Source: CAYOWK01 sp964407665 (GTDB lineage Bacteria > Pseudomonadota > Alphaproteobacteria > Caulobacterales > Hyphomonadaceae). Taken from it: a DNA stretch of 64,000 nucleotides. A program made the position numbers and the translations under genes. The DNA lies in contig CAYOWK010000003.1 of NCBI GenBank assembly GCA_964407665.1, forward strand, positions 1 through 64,000, written 5' to 3'. The notes beneath the pieces were generated by a model. That model did not search any database, was not told the DNA's origin, and was given only the letters and a program-made list of their open reading frames with translations. This document shows positions 36,876-46,900 of the stretch, piece after piece; position 1 is the first letter of the stretch, and every line of letters starts with the position of its first letter.

Positions 36876-37662
36876 GCGGCTGAATCGGACGGGCGTTGTT
36901 GGGGAAGACGGTTGCAAAGGACTCCAGCTGGCCGCGCGATGCGGTCAGCGGCTTTGCAAGCACGGTCCACGTCACGGTCTCGGAGCAGGGCGGCGTGGTC
37001 AGCGACCCCTGGTAGCGATAGGCCGCTGCGTCTGCCGGGATGAGGCGCGAGAAGTTGACGGGGAATGCGACGGCAGCGGCGCCCTCGCGGATGGGCGCTG
37101 TCGCCCAGATCGGGTCGAGGGCAGGGCTCGCTTCGCCTTCCTCGAACAGGGCGCCGATGACGGCAAGGCGGCCATCCGCAGCCTGGTGGACCAGGTGGGC
37201 TTCCAGCGGGAACGACTTGCCGTTGATCGTGTGTTCGGACGGATGGTGGAAGTGGATCTGCCGGAACTCGTAACGTACGCCCGCGATAACGATCCCGCCG
37301 GCCCCATCTGCATTCATCTGGATGGTGTGACCGTTGTTGAGGACCTTGCCTCCGTTCACCGGCGTCCAGCCAAGTTTCGGCTGGTCCGCACGACCTGCAA
37401 TCTCCTGCGACAGGTCGATGGGGGATTGCTGCTGGCCGGTTGCACACGCGGCGTTGTCGGGAGACAGGGCGCCCCAGGCTGCAGGACCGTCAGCGCCGCC
37501 ATAGGACCAGTGTGCAGAGGCATGCGCAGCAGGGCCGGGCGCATGCGGTGTCGCGGCCGGGCCCGACACGTCGTGACCAGCGCCCGGTGGTTCGGCGATG
37601 GCAGCCGAGGCTGCGAGGAGGACGGCCAGTGCCGGGGTCAGCACCCACTTTGACATATGCAT
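36757..37662 (-). CDS. Alpha carbonic anhydrase, exported
   Basis: The 301-residue precursor starts with a signal peptide (VLTPALAVLLAASAAIA). The mature domain has the alpha-CA signatures HWSYGG, QQSPIDL, the zinc histidines in QIHFHHPSEH and EAHLVH, and GSLTTPPCSETVTW. It should interconvert CO2 and bicarbonate in the periplasm. The domain ends at RPIQPLNRRFVL; a 33-residue Ala/Gln-rich tail beyond it is the part that overlaps the operon's last gene. Met3 is an alternative start. Confidence 0.93.
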   Translation of the reverse strand: MHMSKWVLTPALAVLLAASAAIAEPPGAGHDVSGPAATPHAPGPAAHASAHWSYGGADGPAAWGALSPDNAACATGQQQSPIDLSQEIAGRADQPKLGWTPVNGGKVLNNGHTIQMNADGAGGIVIAGVRYEFRQIHFHHPSEHTINGKSFPLEAHLVHQAADGRLAVIGALFEEGEASPALDPIWATAPIREGAAAVAFPVNFSRLIPADAAAYRYQGSLTTPPCSETVTWTVLAKPLTASRGQLESFATVFPNNARPIQPLNRRFVLMTDAPPAQAASETPATASQPSTLQQLQRRLGL

Positions 37663-37737
37663 GGTGGCGATTCCGTAGAGTCGCCGAAGAATTGCGGGTC
37701 CCAGACTACAAATTCGTTAAGGCAGCGGGCGAACCGG

Positions 37738-38433
37738 TTAGCGAACTTCCCGCAGGTTCGAGATGGTCTGCGTGAACTCGGTCGCGAAATCGCTGCCGAG
37801 CGCAGAGCCAGAAACGGTGGTGGTGTTCCGCAACATGTAGGCGCGGCCGTTCGGAGCCAGGGCGCATTCGCCGATCATGTGCAGGCTGTCGATCCTGGCA
37901 ATCACAGCTGGCTTCCAGGGTTCGCGCAGGCTCGCGGTGAAGCGCTTCACGGTTCCCGTTGGCTCGTCGACCAGCACTTCTGCGGTCAGCTGTTCGTACA
38001 GCTTCTTTTCTTCCTTCTCCGCGTCTGCCTTGGCGACCGGAATGAAGGCGAACACCCGCGAGCCGTCCTTCGGGGCAAGCTCGCGGACGGGACCTGCCGC
38101 GCCGCCGGACATGCGGTCACACCAGATGTCGCCATCGGCGTTCTTCTCCATCCGCTTGTCTATCTTCTTTGCGTCCGCCTTCTCGCCGATGGCTTCGATG
38201 ATCGTGACGCGCTTGCCTTCCGGAAGGGAAGGATCAATGCGCCCGCGAACCGTGCTCGGCTCCTTGCCCTTGCTGACGGAGACGAAGTCGTAGGCGTAGA
38301 GCTGTGCGCCTGAGGTCGGCGGCTGGAGCGCCGTCTGCAACAGCATGGGCATGGCGCCCTGCTGGGCGACGGCGGCAGCTCCAGCCGTCGCCAGGACTGC
38401 TGCAGAAATGAGGGCGATGGATGTGCGTTTCAT
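37738..38433 (-). CDS. Hypothetical periplasmic protein
   Basis: The 231-residue precursor has a clear signal peptide (KRTSIALISAAVLATAGAAAVAQ). The mature part is mixed alpha/beta with two cysteines (IWCDRMSGG and IGECALAP) that could form a disulfide, and a charged stretch KADAEKEEKKLYEQL. No family was recognised. It is upstream of the carbonic anhydrase on the same strand (75 bp) and divergent from the helicase across 112 bp. Confidence 0.72.
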   Translation of the reverse strand: MKRTSIALISAAVLATAGAAAVAQQGAMPMLLQTALQPPTSGAQLYAYDFVSVSKGKEPSTVRGRIDPSLPEGKRVTIIEAIGEKADAKKIDKRMEKNADGDIWCDRMSGGAAGPVRELAPKDGSRVFAFIPVAKADAEKEEKKLYEQLTAEVLVDEPTGTVKRFTASLREPWKPAVIARIDSLHMIGECALAPNGRAYMLRNTTTVSGSALGSDFATEFTQTISNLREVR

Positions 38434-38545
38434 GACAGCCAGCCTGTTCGATCAACGGTGTGGTTCGAAGTTAGGTGTGGGCAAACGGGCCTGAACCCCG
38501 AATGAATGCCAAGACACACAGGTTCGCTGCCCATATGGTCGAATT

Positions 38546-41050
38546 ATGGCTGACAATGCCGCAAAAATCGATGCCGGTGCGACCGCGCTGACGCACAGCC
38601 TGCCGGAGCCTTTTGCCGGCTGGTTCGCCAGCCGGGGGTGGAGCCTGCGTTCGCACCAGGCAGACCTGCTTGAGGCTGCCCGGCGCGGAAAGGGCGGACT
38701 GGTCATTGCTCCGACCGGCGGCGGCAAGACACTGGCGGGATTTCTGCCGAGTCTGGTCGAACTCGCGGCCCGCAAGCGCAGCATCCGGGCCCCATCCCTT
38801 CATACCATCTACCTGTCGCCCCTGAAGGCCCTCGCCACCGATGTGGCCCGGAATCTCCAGACACCGGTGCTGGAGATGGGGCTTGATATCTCCATAGAGG
38901 TGCGGACGGGCGATACGCCAGCTTCCAGGCGGCAGCGGCAACGCGCCAAGCCTCCGGACATCCTGCTGACGACGCCCGAGCAGCTGGCGCTGCTGGTCGC
39001 GTCCGAGCATGTCGGGACATTCTTCAGCGACGTGCGCGCGGTGATCGTCGACGAGATCCACGCGATTGCCGCGTCCAAGCGGGGTGATCTGCTGGCGCTC
39101 GGGCTGGCGGCGATCCGGACCTGGGCGCCGGACGCCCGGTTCATCGGCCTGTCTGCGACTGTGCGCGACCCAAGGGAGCTGGCGGACTGGCTCGGACCGG
39201 GGACGCCGCTGATCCGTCATGACGGCGGCGCGGAAGCGCACATCGAGGTGCTCGACAGCCAGAAGCGGATACCCTGGTCGGGCCATTCCGGCCGGCACGC
39301 CATCGAAGAGGTCTACCAGCGTATCCGGCAGGCGAAGATGGCGCTGGTGTTCGTCAACACGCGCAGCCAGGCCGAGATGACCTTCCAGGAGCTCTGGCGG
39401 GTCAATGAGGACGGATTGCCAATTGCCTTACATCACGGCTCGCTCGATGTGGAGCAGCGCCGGCGCGTCGAGGCCGCGATGGCCGCGGGCGCGCTCAAGG
39501 CCGTGGTCTGCACGTCCACGCTGGATCTCGGCATCGACTGGGGTGATGTCGATCTGGTCGTCCAGATGGGGGCGCCCAAGGGCGCGGCGCGCCTGATCCA
39601 GCGGATTGGCCGGTCCAACCATCGCATGGACGAGCCGAGCCAGGCGCTGCTGGCCCCGTCCAACCGCTTCGAGGTGCTGGAGTGCCGAGCGGCGGTCGAG
39701 GCCGTGAAGGCCATGGAGCTGGACGGCCCCGCGCCACGGCCGGGAGCCCTGGATGTTCTGGCCCAGCACGTCATGGGCCGGGCCTGCGGCGACGGGTTCG
39801 AACCCGTGGCCTTCTTCGACGAAGTCACGCGCGCTCACCCGTACCGGGACCTCGCATGGGAAACCTGGGAGCGCGTGATCGATATGGTTGCGACCGGCGG
39901 CTACGCGCTCCGCAGCTATGACCGGTTCCGGCGGATCGTGAAGTTTCCGGACGGCGTCTGGCGCGCCCGCAACGACGAGGTCAGGCGGCGCCATCGCATG
40001 AATGTCGGCGTGATCGTCGAGAGCCCGATGGTTGCGGTGCGGCTGGCGTCTTTCGCTGGGGGACGGGGAGCCGATGGCCGCAAGGTGCTGCGGCCCGGCG
40101 CGCGTCTGGGCGAGATGGAAGAGTACTTCTTCGAGATGCTGACGCCAGGCGACACGTTCCTGTTCGCGGGCCAGATCCTTCGCTTTGAAGCGCTTTCGGA
40201 TGGCGCAGCGCTCGTCACGCGCTCCTACGATCCGGACCCTGCCATTCCCAGCTACAATGGCGGCAAGTTCCCGCTGACGACGTTCCTCGCGGCGCGCGTG
40301 CGCGGCATCCTGCATGACCGGCGGCAGTGGCCGTCCCTGCCGGATCAGGTCCGCGAATGGATCGAGATGCAGGAACTGCGATCCGTCATTCCCGAGCCTG
40401 ACCAGCTGCTGGTCGAGACCTTCCCGAGGGCGGAGCGGTTCTATCTGGTCTGCTATCCCTTCGAGGGCCGGCTGGCGCACCAGACGCTGGGCATGCTGCT
40501 GACGCGCCGGATGGAGCGGGCCGGACTGAAACCTGCGGGCTTCGTGGCGTCGGAGTATGCGCTGTCGGTGTGGATGTACGAAAACCCCGCCCACGCCGAC
40601 ATGGAAGCCCTGTTCCATCCGGACATGCTGGGCGACGATCTCGACGCCTGGCTACAGGAAAGCGCCCTGATGAAGCGCACCTTCCGCAACTGCGCTTTGA
40701 TCTCCGGACTGGTCGAGAAGCGTCAGCCGGGCTCAGCCGAGAAGACAGGACGGCAGGTCACGTTCTCGACCGACCTGATCTACGATGTCCTGCGGAGCCA
40801 CGAGCCGGACCATGTGCTGCTCGAAGCCGCGCGGCAGGATGCGGGCGAGGGACTGCTGGATATCCGCCGCCTGTCCGACGCGTTGCTGCGCTTCCAGCAC
40901 CGGATCGTGCATTCGCGACTGGAGCGGATCTCGCCCTTCGCGGTGCCGGTGATGCTGGAGATCGGGCGTGAGCCGGTCCTCCAGGGCGATGCAGCCGAGG
41001 CTATCCTGCGCGAGGCCGAGGAAGACCTTGTGCGCGATGCGATGAGCTAG
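38546..41050 (+). CDS. Ligase-associated DNA damage response DEXH-box helicase (Lhr-core)
   Basis: The 834-residue superfamily 2 helicase has Walker A APTGGGKTLAGF, the DEIH box (VIVDEIHAIAASKRG), SATVRDP (motif III), TSTLDLGIDWGDVD and QRIGRSNHR (motif VI). A winged-helix and Lhr-core C-terminal region follows. Lhr-core proteins translocate 3' to 5' and unwind RNA-DNA hybrids. Its module partner, the phosphoesterase, lies 376 bp downstream with a small minus-strand gene between. The ligase and exonuclease lie on the far side of the lipid operon. The gene's stop overlaps the convergent monooxygenase stop by 4 nt. Confidence 0.95.
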   Translation: MADNAAKIDAGATALTHSLPEPFAGWFASRGWSLRSHQADLLEAARRGKGGLVIAPTGGGKTLAGFLPSLVELAARKRSIRAPSLHTIYLSPLKALATDVARNLQTPVLEMGLDISIEVRTGDTPASRRQRQRAKPPDILLTTPEQLALLVASEHVGTFFSDVRAVIVDEIHAIAASKRGDLLALGLAAIRTWAPDARFIGLSATVRDPRELADWLGPGTPLIRHDGGAEAHIEVLDSQKRIPWSGHSGRHAIEEVYQRIRQAKMALVFVNTRSQAEMTFQELWRVNEDGLPIALHHGSLDVEQRRRVEAAMAAGALKAVVCTSTLDLGIDWGDVDLVVQMGAPKGAARLIQRIGRSNHRMDEPSQALLAPSNRFEVLECRAAVEAVKAMELDGPAPRPGALDVLAQHVMGRACGDGFEPVAFFDEVTRAHPYRDLAWETWERVIDMVATGGYALRSYDRFRRIVKFPDGVWRARNDEVRRRHRMNVGVIVESPMVAVRLASFAGGRGADGRKVLRPGARLGEMEEYFFEMLTPGDTFLFAGQILRFEALSDGAALVTRSYDPDPAIPSYNGGKFPLTTFLAARVRGILHDRRQWPSLPDQVREWIEMQELRSVIPEPDQLLVETFPRAERFYLVCYPFEGRLAHQTLGMLLTRRMERAGLKPAGFVASEYALSVWMYENPAHADMEALFHPDMLGDDLDAWLQESALMKRTFRNCALISGLVEKRQPGSAEKTGRQVTFSTDLIYDVLRSHEPDHVLLEAARQDAGEGLLDIRRLSDALLRFQHRIVHSRLERISPFAVPVMLEIGREPVLQGDAAEAILREAEEDLVRDAMS

Positions 41051-41334
41051 GCGCGCTGGACGGCGTCGTAGAGGGTGCGTTCCTCGCGCGGATACTGGCT
41101 GCTGACCTCACGCCAGCGCTGGAAGTGGCTCGACTGTCCATGGGCCTTCAGGGCTTCGTCGTCGGCATAGATCTCGAACACGCGGAACAGCCCCGGCGTG
41201 AAATAGTCCTCTGCGTAGTGGTAGGAGAGGCACCCCGGTTCCTGCCGCGACGCCGCTATGAGGGCTTCGATGTGCGGTCTGAGTGCTTCGACGTCCGCAG
41301 GAGGCACGCGGAGGTTCACAGTGAGTATGATCAT
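41047..41334 (-). CDS. Antibiotic biosynthesis monooxygenase (ABM/YgiN-like) small protein
   Basis: From ATG 41334 the product is 95 residues, one ferredoxin-like ABM domain: MIILTVNLRVPPADVEALRPHI, EPGCLSYHYAEDYFTPGLFRVFEIYADDEALKAHGQSSHFQRW. Such proteins are often dimeric quinol monooxygenases or stress-response proteins. The frame is open to 41427 but that part is not conserved. It sits inside the helicase-phosphoesterase pair, on the opposite strand. Confidence 0.85.
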   Translation of the reverse strand: MIILTVNLRVPPADVEALRPHIEALIAASRQEPGCLSYHYAEDYFTPGLFRVFEIYADDEALKAHGQSSHFQRWREVSSQYPREERTLYDAVQRA

Positions 41335-41426
41335 GGGGTAGGTCCGTACGGGGGGGCCGGGCAGGTGCGGTTCGCGATACTGTGCACTGGTTGACGCCGA
41401 GTCCGAAGCCTGCACAAGTTCCTGCA

Positions 41427-42164
41427 ATGTTCGCTGCCCGCCAGACGCCAGAGCCTCAACCGCAAGGCCTCGTTCTCGAGGTCAATGGCGCGCGTCTGCT
41501 TGCTTTTCGCTGCGGCGGGCTGTGGTGGGCGGACGAGGAGTTGCTGGTCGTCTCGGACCTCCACCTCGAGAAGGGCTCCGCATATGCGTGGCGCGGCCAG
41601 ATGCTGCCGCCCTACGATACGCGGGCCACGCTGGATCGTGTGGCCATGCTGATGGAGACGCTGTCGCCGCGGCGGGTGATCTCGCTGGGCGACAGCTTCC
41701 ACGACAATCAGGCCCGCATGCGGATGCACGCCGAAGACGTGGCGCGGCTGCAGGATCTGTCACGCCGGTGCGACTGGACCTGGATTGTCGGCAACCACGA
41801 TCCGGCGCCGCCCGAAGACGTCGGCGGGGACATCGCGGCCTGCGTCACGATCGGGCCACTGGTGTTCCGCCACGAGCCCGTGGAGGGCGACGCCCCCGGA
41901 GAGGTATGCGGGCACCTGCACCCCTGCGCGCGGATTGCCGGACGCGGACGGAGCGTACGGGTCCGCTGTTTTGCGACCGATGGCCGGAGGATGGTGATGC
42001 CGTCCTACGGCGCCTTCACCGGCGGACTGAACGTGCGGGATCCTGCGATCTCCAGCCTGTTTCCGGGCGGCTTCAGCATTGGCGCGATGGGGCGCGACGG
42101 CGTCTATGCAGCTGCGCTCGACCGGCTGGTTCCCGATGGCAGCCTGCGGGCGCGAACAGCGTGA
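41427..42164 (+). CDS. pdeM: Ligase-associated metallophosphoesterase/endonuclease PdeM
   Basis: The 245-residue calcineurin-type phosphoesterase has the metal motifs SDLHLEKG, LGDSFHD, VGNHDP and CGHLHP, in the order of the ligase-associated endonuclease that accompanies Lhr-core helicase, exonuclease and ATP-dependent ligase. ATG 41427 (MFAARQTPEPQP) was taken over an in-frame start at 41382. Manganese-dependent nuclease or phosphodiesterase activity is known for this family. It is convergent with the TIGR02186-type gene, 3 bp apart. Confidence 0.92.
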   Translation: MFAARQTPEPQPQGLVLEVNGARLLAFRCGGLWWADEELLVVSDLHLEKGSAYAWRGQMLPPYDTRATLDRVAMLMETLSPRRVISLGDSFHDNQARMRMHAEDVARLQDLSRRCDWTWIVGNHDPAPPEDVGGDIAACVTIGPLVFRHEPVEGDAPGEVCGHLHPCARIAGRGRSVRVRCFATDGRRMVMPSYGAFTGGLNVRDPAISSLFPGGFSIGAMGRDGVYAAALDRLVPDGSLRARTA

Positions 42165-42167
42165 CGA

Positions 42168-42926
42168 TCAGCGCCGGCCGATGAACGCGGCGGCTCCGCC
42201 GACGACGACGCCCAGCACCACAGCGACGAAGCCGTATGCGAGGCCATGCCTCGTCGCCATGTCGTACATGGTGGCGTCCATTCCACCGCGTACGAGGGTC
42301 AGCGTGTGCTCTGCCTGGCCGATCGGCTTTCCATTCTGGAACATGACGGCGCGGACCCGGTAACGTCCGGGCGGGGCGTCTGGCGGCATTCGCATCCGGG
42401 CGCGGCGGAGCCCGCCTTCCAGGCGCTCAATCGTGGCGCCAGCCGGAAGGTAGGCGTCCTCGCGCGCCTTTACGGCGACCAGCGCGGCGCGCCAGGCAGC
42501 CAGATCCGGGCTGTCGGCCATATCGCGGGCAGGTATCGCGCTGGCAGCGGCGTCGAGCCCGGAGGCAGAGAGCGCTGCGGGTGTGATGGTATCGGCCAGC
42601 CGGTCCTCGGCGCCGGTGACGAAGACTGCGGGTGCGGAGATGAAGCGGAACCGGGTCTTCTCGCCGTCAATGTTGCGCACGACCGTCGTGGGACGGGTCG
42701 GGCCGATCAGGGCGACCGCCAGACCGGTCGTGGCGTCCTCTGAAGCGGGAGACGCGGCGAACAGGACGATCCTGGCGCCCGAGTAGTTGATCTTCACCTC
42801 GATGCTGTCCTCGGCGAGGCCGGCTGGGAGAACAGCCATGTTTGCTGGCGGGGTTTGCGACGAGGCGACCGGCGCCGCGAAGAGAGCGAGGACGGCGATC
42901 CGGAGCAGGGCGGTCCGCCGGCTCAT
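42168..42926 (-). CDS. TIGR02186-type exported/membrane protein
   Basis: The 252-residue protein has a signal peptide (LLRIAVLALFAAPVASS), a beta-rich periplasmic part (AEDSIEVKINYSGARIVLFAAS, RYRVRAVMFQNGKPIGQAEHTLTLVRGGMDA), and a C-terminal membrane helix (GLAYGFVAVVLGVVVGGAAAFIG). It overlaps the upstream TSUP permease gene by 4 nt (ATGA); this permease-partner pairing is conserved in alphaproteobacteria and suggests one complex. The function is unknown. Confidence 0.82.
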   Translation of the reverse strand: MSRRTALLRIAVLALFAAPVASSQTPPANMAVLPAGLAEDSIEVKINYSGARIVLFAASPASEDATTGLAVALIGPTRPTTVVRNIDGEKTRFRFISAPAVFVTGAEDRLADTITPAALSASGLDAAASAIPARDMADSPDLAAWRAALVAVKAREDAYLPAGATIERLEGGLRRARMRMPPDAPPGRYRVRAVMFQNGKPIGQAEHTLTLVRGGMDATMYDMATRHGLAYGFVAVVLGVVVGGAAAFIGRR

Positions 42927-43834
42927 CGCGGGTACTCCAGGAAGAATTCGGGCTGGCCCTCGAACGCCATCCCCCAGGCGAGCCGGCTGGCCATGCCCAG
43001 AACCACAACCGACAGCAGGAGCCTGAGTTGCGCGGCTTTGAGGCGCTTGCCCAGGGCGGTTCCGATGCGGGCCCCTATAACGCCTCCAATCATCAGGAAG
43101 AAGGCCAGCACGATGTCGACCGTGCCGTTCACCGTCGCCTGCAACAGGGTCACGAAGCCCGTCAGGAATATGATCTGGAACAGCGAGGTTCCGACCATGA
43201 CGCGAGTCGGGACACCCAGCAGGTAGACCATCGCCGGGCCAAGAATGAACCCTCCGCCGATGCCCAGAACAGCTGAAAGGATGCCAACCACGGCGCCGAT
43301 GCTGATGGGAGGAATGATGGATATGTAGAGGCCGGATTTCGGAAAACGCCGCTTGAAGGGAAGCGTCCGCGTCCAGGCCTTCAGGCGTGTTCGCCGCCCC
43401 GGGTCACCGCCGCCAAGACGCCGGATGGCGATTACGCTCTCCCAGGCCATCAGCGTGCCAATGACACCGAGAAGCACAACGTAGAGCGCCGAGACCACGC
43501 CATCGACAACGCCGAACATCCGGAGGAGCGTGAATATCCCGACGCCGAGCAGGGATCCCGCGAGGCCGCCCGCCAGCATCAGTATGCTGAGCTTCACGTC
43601 CACCGCGCCGTCGCGCCAGTGGCTGGCGGCTCCGGCGATGGAGGTTGCGAGAACCTGATTGGCCTGAGTGGAGACGGCGACGGCGGCGGGCACGCCGTAG
43701 AAGATCAGAAGCGGGGTCAGCATGAAGCCGCCGCCAACGCCGAAAAGTCCCGATACCAGACCCACCACCGCCCCGATCATGACGATCAGAAGGGGATCGA
43801 CCGCGATTTCTGCGATCGGCAGGTGAATCAGCAT
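42923..43834 (-). CDS. TSUP (TauE/SafE) family permease
   Basis: The 303-residue protein has about eight membrane helices and the family repeats VVGLVSGLFGVGGGFMLTPLLIFYGV (near residue 20) and VVGILSAVLGIGGGFILGPAMVYLLGV (near residue 190). TSUP permeases move sulfite, sulfonates, thiosulfate or small carboxylates. The substrate cannot be assigned; no sulfur-oxidation gene is adjacent. It is the first gene of the two-gene unit with the TIGR02186-type partner. 125 bp separate it from podJ. Confidence 0.9.
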   Translation of the reverse strand: MLIHLPIAEIAVDPLLIVMIGAVVGLVSGLFGVGGGFMLTPLLIFYGVPAAVAVSTQANQVLATSIAGAASHWRDGAVDVKLSILMLAGGLAGSLLGVGIFTLLRMFGVVDGVVSALYVVLLGVIGTLMAWESVIAIRRLGGGDPGRRTRLKAWTRTLPFKRRFPKSGLYISIIPPISIGAVVGILSAVLGIGGGFILGPAMVYLLGVPTRVMVGTSLFQIIFLTGFVTLLQATVNGTVDIVLAFFLMIGGVIGARIGTALGKRLKAAQLRLLLSVVVLGMASRLAWGMAFEGQPEFFLEYPR

Positions 43835-43959
43835 CCGAATCTCTTACGCCGCCAACCTCGACCGAGAAAGCGTGTTCATTTCATTGGAGTAATTTTGTCC
43901 CCCGGCAGCGCTGCAGGGCAACACTCCGGTCCTCTTCCGGCCATCGCCTCGCGGATAGG

Positions 43960-46900
43960 CTACTGCACCGGCGCCAGAGCGGCGGCCTGCAGCTGCTTGA
44001 GCAGCGAAACCGTGGGTTCACCGGTGACCGGCAGGCCGCGCTCCCGCTCAAAACTGCGGACGGCCTCCGAGACGGGACCAGTGTAGCCCTGGCTTTTCAG
44101 CAGACGCTGGATCTCGGCTTTCTGGGTAGCGGATGGCTGTTCCCAGCTGCGAACGCCAAAACTCCCGTTGGCCAGCGGGATGCCGGGTTTCGGGTTGTAG
44201 GCGCGCGCGCGACGGCGGATCTGCTCGGCTTCCGCCGGAGGGAGCTGGGCGAACAGGGACTGCGCCTTGCGAACGGCGTCGCGGTCTCCGGCGCGGCCAG
44301 CGACTTCAAACCAGTAGGCGGCTTCTGTCCGGTCAACCGATACGCCGAGCCCCTGCTCGAACAGGACGGCCAGATTGTACTGGCTGTCGACCAACCCATG
44401 CTCGGACGCCTGCCGGAACCACTCGACAGCGGCGGAATAGCTCTGAGGCCCGGCATCGCCCTCGGCGAAGAATACGGCCAGATCGTGCATCGCCTTGGTG
44501 TTGCCGCCGATCGCCGCCTTCTCGGTCCAGGCGCGCGACTGAGCGATGTCGCGGGGAACGCCTTCGCCCCGCTCGTAGAGCTTGGCGAGCCGGTACTGGG
44601 CCATCACGAGGCCATCGTTGGCGGCGTCCTTGAGCAGGCTGACGGCGCGTGTGCGCTCTCCTGCCTGCAGCAGTTCGAGGGCGTAGTCGTGCATGGCGAC
44701 AGGATCGCCATCCTGGGCGGCTTCGGCGAGCGACACCGGCTGCGCCGCCGGGGGCGGGGCCGCGGCGGGCGCAACGGAGCCAGTGGTTTCTGCCGGGGCC
44801 GGTACAGGCTCAAGCATGTCGTCGGCGGCGCCGGCCTCAGACGCTGCCGGGTCGGCGAACAGCAGGGAGGCAGCGGCCTCAGGATCGCCCTCAGCAGCCT
44901 GGGGCGCTGCGGGGTCCTGGCGAAGCGTGTCGTTGCTTGCGGGCTCCTGCTTGCCACGCATGACGGTATAGGCTCCGCCAGCAGCAACGGCGAGAGCAAG
45001 GGCCGTAGAAGCGACGAGCGGGCCACGGCCGATGCCGCGGCGGCGGCCAATCTCGCCAGATGGGGCCGCGGCGATCCTGCGCCCGTGGCGGGCGGCGCGG
45101 CGGGCTTCCTCAAGATAGGCGGCGGACGGACGATCGGCCTGATCCAGCGGCGGCAGGTCGCCGACGAAGCTGGCGTCGATGCTTGCGTCCTCGAGGATCA
45201 TGTCGTCGGTGTCGAGCAGATCATCGAGTTCATTGGCGTCAGCGCCGGGGCCGCCGGCAAGGTCGTCGGCCGAGTATTCCTCGATCCCGATGGTCTCGAT
45301 TCCCGCCGGCGAGACGCCGGTCGACTGTTCGGCAAACAGGTCGGCGTCGAATGGCGGCGGCTCAACCCCGACTTCACCGCCGGGCAGGGCAAGGACGGCG
45401 TCAGGGTCGGAAACAAAGGCAAGGTCGTCGTCGTTGTCCAAGGCGGCGGCTGACTCGACGTTGGGCCGGGACGTGCGCGGCGCCGCGTCTTCGATCACGA
45501 AGATATCGTCATCCGGGTCGGCGGCAGGGGGCGCGGTGGTAATCCGTGCAGGTTGTCCCGGGGCGCCGCGGTCCTCGATTTCGGCGACCCGCTGCGCGAT
45601 CGAGGAAACCGTCTTGTGGATCGGAGCGAGGGCGGCGCCGCCTGCCTCGCCAATCTCGTCGAGACGGCGTGACATGTCCGCAAGCGCGTCCGTCAGGCGG
45701 GACTTGTGGGTGCGGTCCGACTCGGAGAGCCGTTCCTCAATGGTTCGCAGAGCTGTTTCCTGCTGGGACTGGAGCCGCTCGCCCATTCGGGCAACCTGCT
45801 CACCCATCTGGCCGATGGCGTCCGCGGACCGCCGTTCGCTATCCTGCACCCGGTCGTCAATGCGGCGGACCACATTGTCGAGATCGGCGGTGGAGAGACC
45901 GCCGCCCTCGGCGGCGGCCTGTTCAATGCGCGAGGAGAGCACGCGGACATCGTCCTCGTGCCGCTTCTGCAGGCGTTCGGCGACGAGGGCGACCTGCTCG
46001 CCAACAGCGTCGATGGCTGATGCGCTGCGCTTCTCGAGATCCTTGAACTGCTCGTCGACCGTCTCGCCCATCCGGCTGAACAGGTCGCGCACGGCATCGG
46101 CGTTTCGTGCAGACGAGCGGGCGTCGTTTTCCGCGGCTCCGATCCGCGCTTCAATGCGGTCGGCGAGTTGGAGCATCTCGCGGCGAACGTCTTCGATGGA
46201 GCGGGACGGATCGCGCGCCTCGACGGTGCGGAGCCGGTCATCGACGGCGCGGGACAGCCGGTCAACCTGCGCGCCCATGGTGGCGACGGCTTCGGACTGG
46301 CGGCCTTCGTTTTCCGAGAGGCGGTCCTGCATCGCTTTCAGCGCGCGTTCGAGATGATCGGACCGGTCCTGACCGCGGTCGCGGGAGACGTCCTCGATGC
46401 GCTTTTCCAGGTCATGGCGAACAGCCTGGATCGGCCTGGACAGGTCATCCGCCAGCGCGTCCAGCCGCTTCTGGAACGTGGCCTGAAGGCGCTCGATCTC
46501 CGGCGCCGGCGTACGCTCGCTCTGGCTCAGCCGTTCATCGAGAGACAGGATCGAACGTTGAAGGGCCTGGGCCGTGTCCTGGGAGGCGCGTTCTGCCCGG
46601 CCCATCCGGTCGATAATCCGCGCCATGGCGTCGCCGAGAGCCGACACCGCTCCGCGGGTGCGCTCTTCCATGGCGTCGACCCGGTCGAGCAGTTCCTTTG
46701 ACATCGTCCGGCTACGGCCGATGGTGGACTCGAGTGCGCGTTCCATACGCCACGTCGTATCGCTGACGGCGCGCTCGGCCTTGGTCTCCAGAAGCTCGAA
46801 GCGCGAAGCTGCGTCCGACATCCGGTCGAAGGCGCCCTCCATCCGGCGCTGAACCGAGGTTACGGCGCCCTCGATCTGGTCGAGTCGTTCGGTGAGCGGC

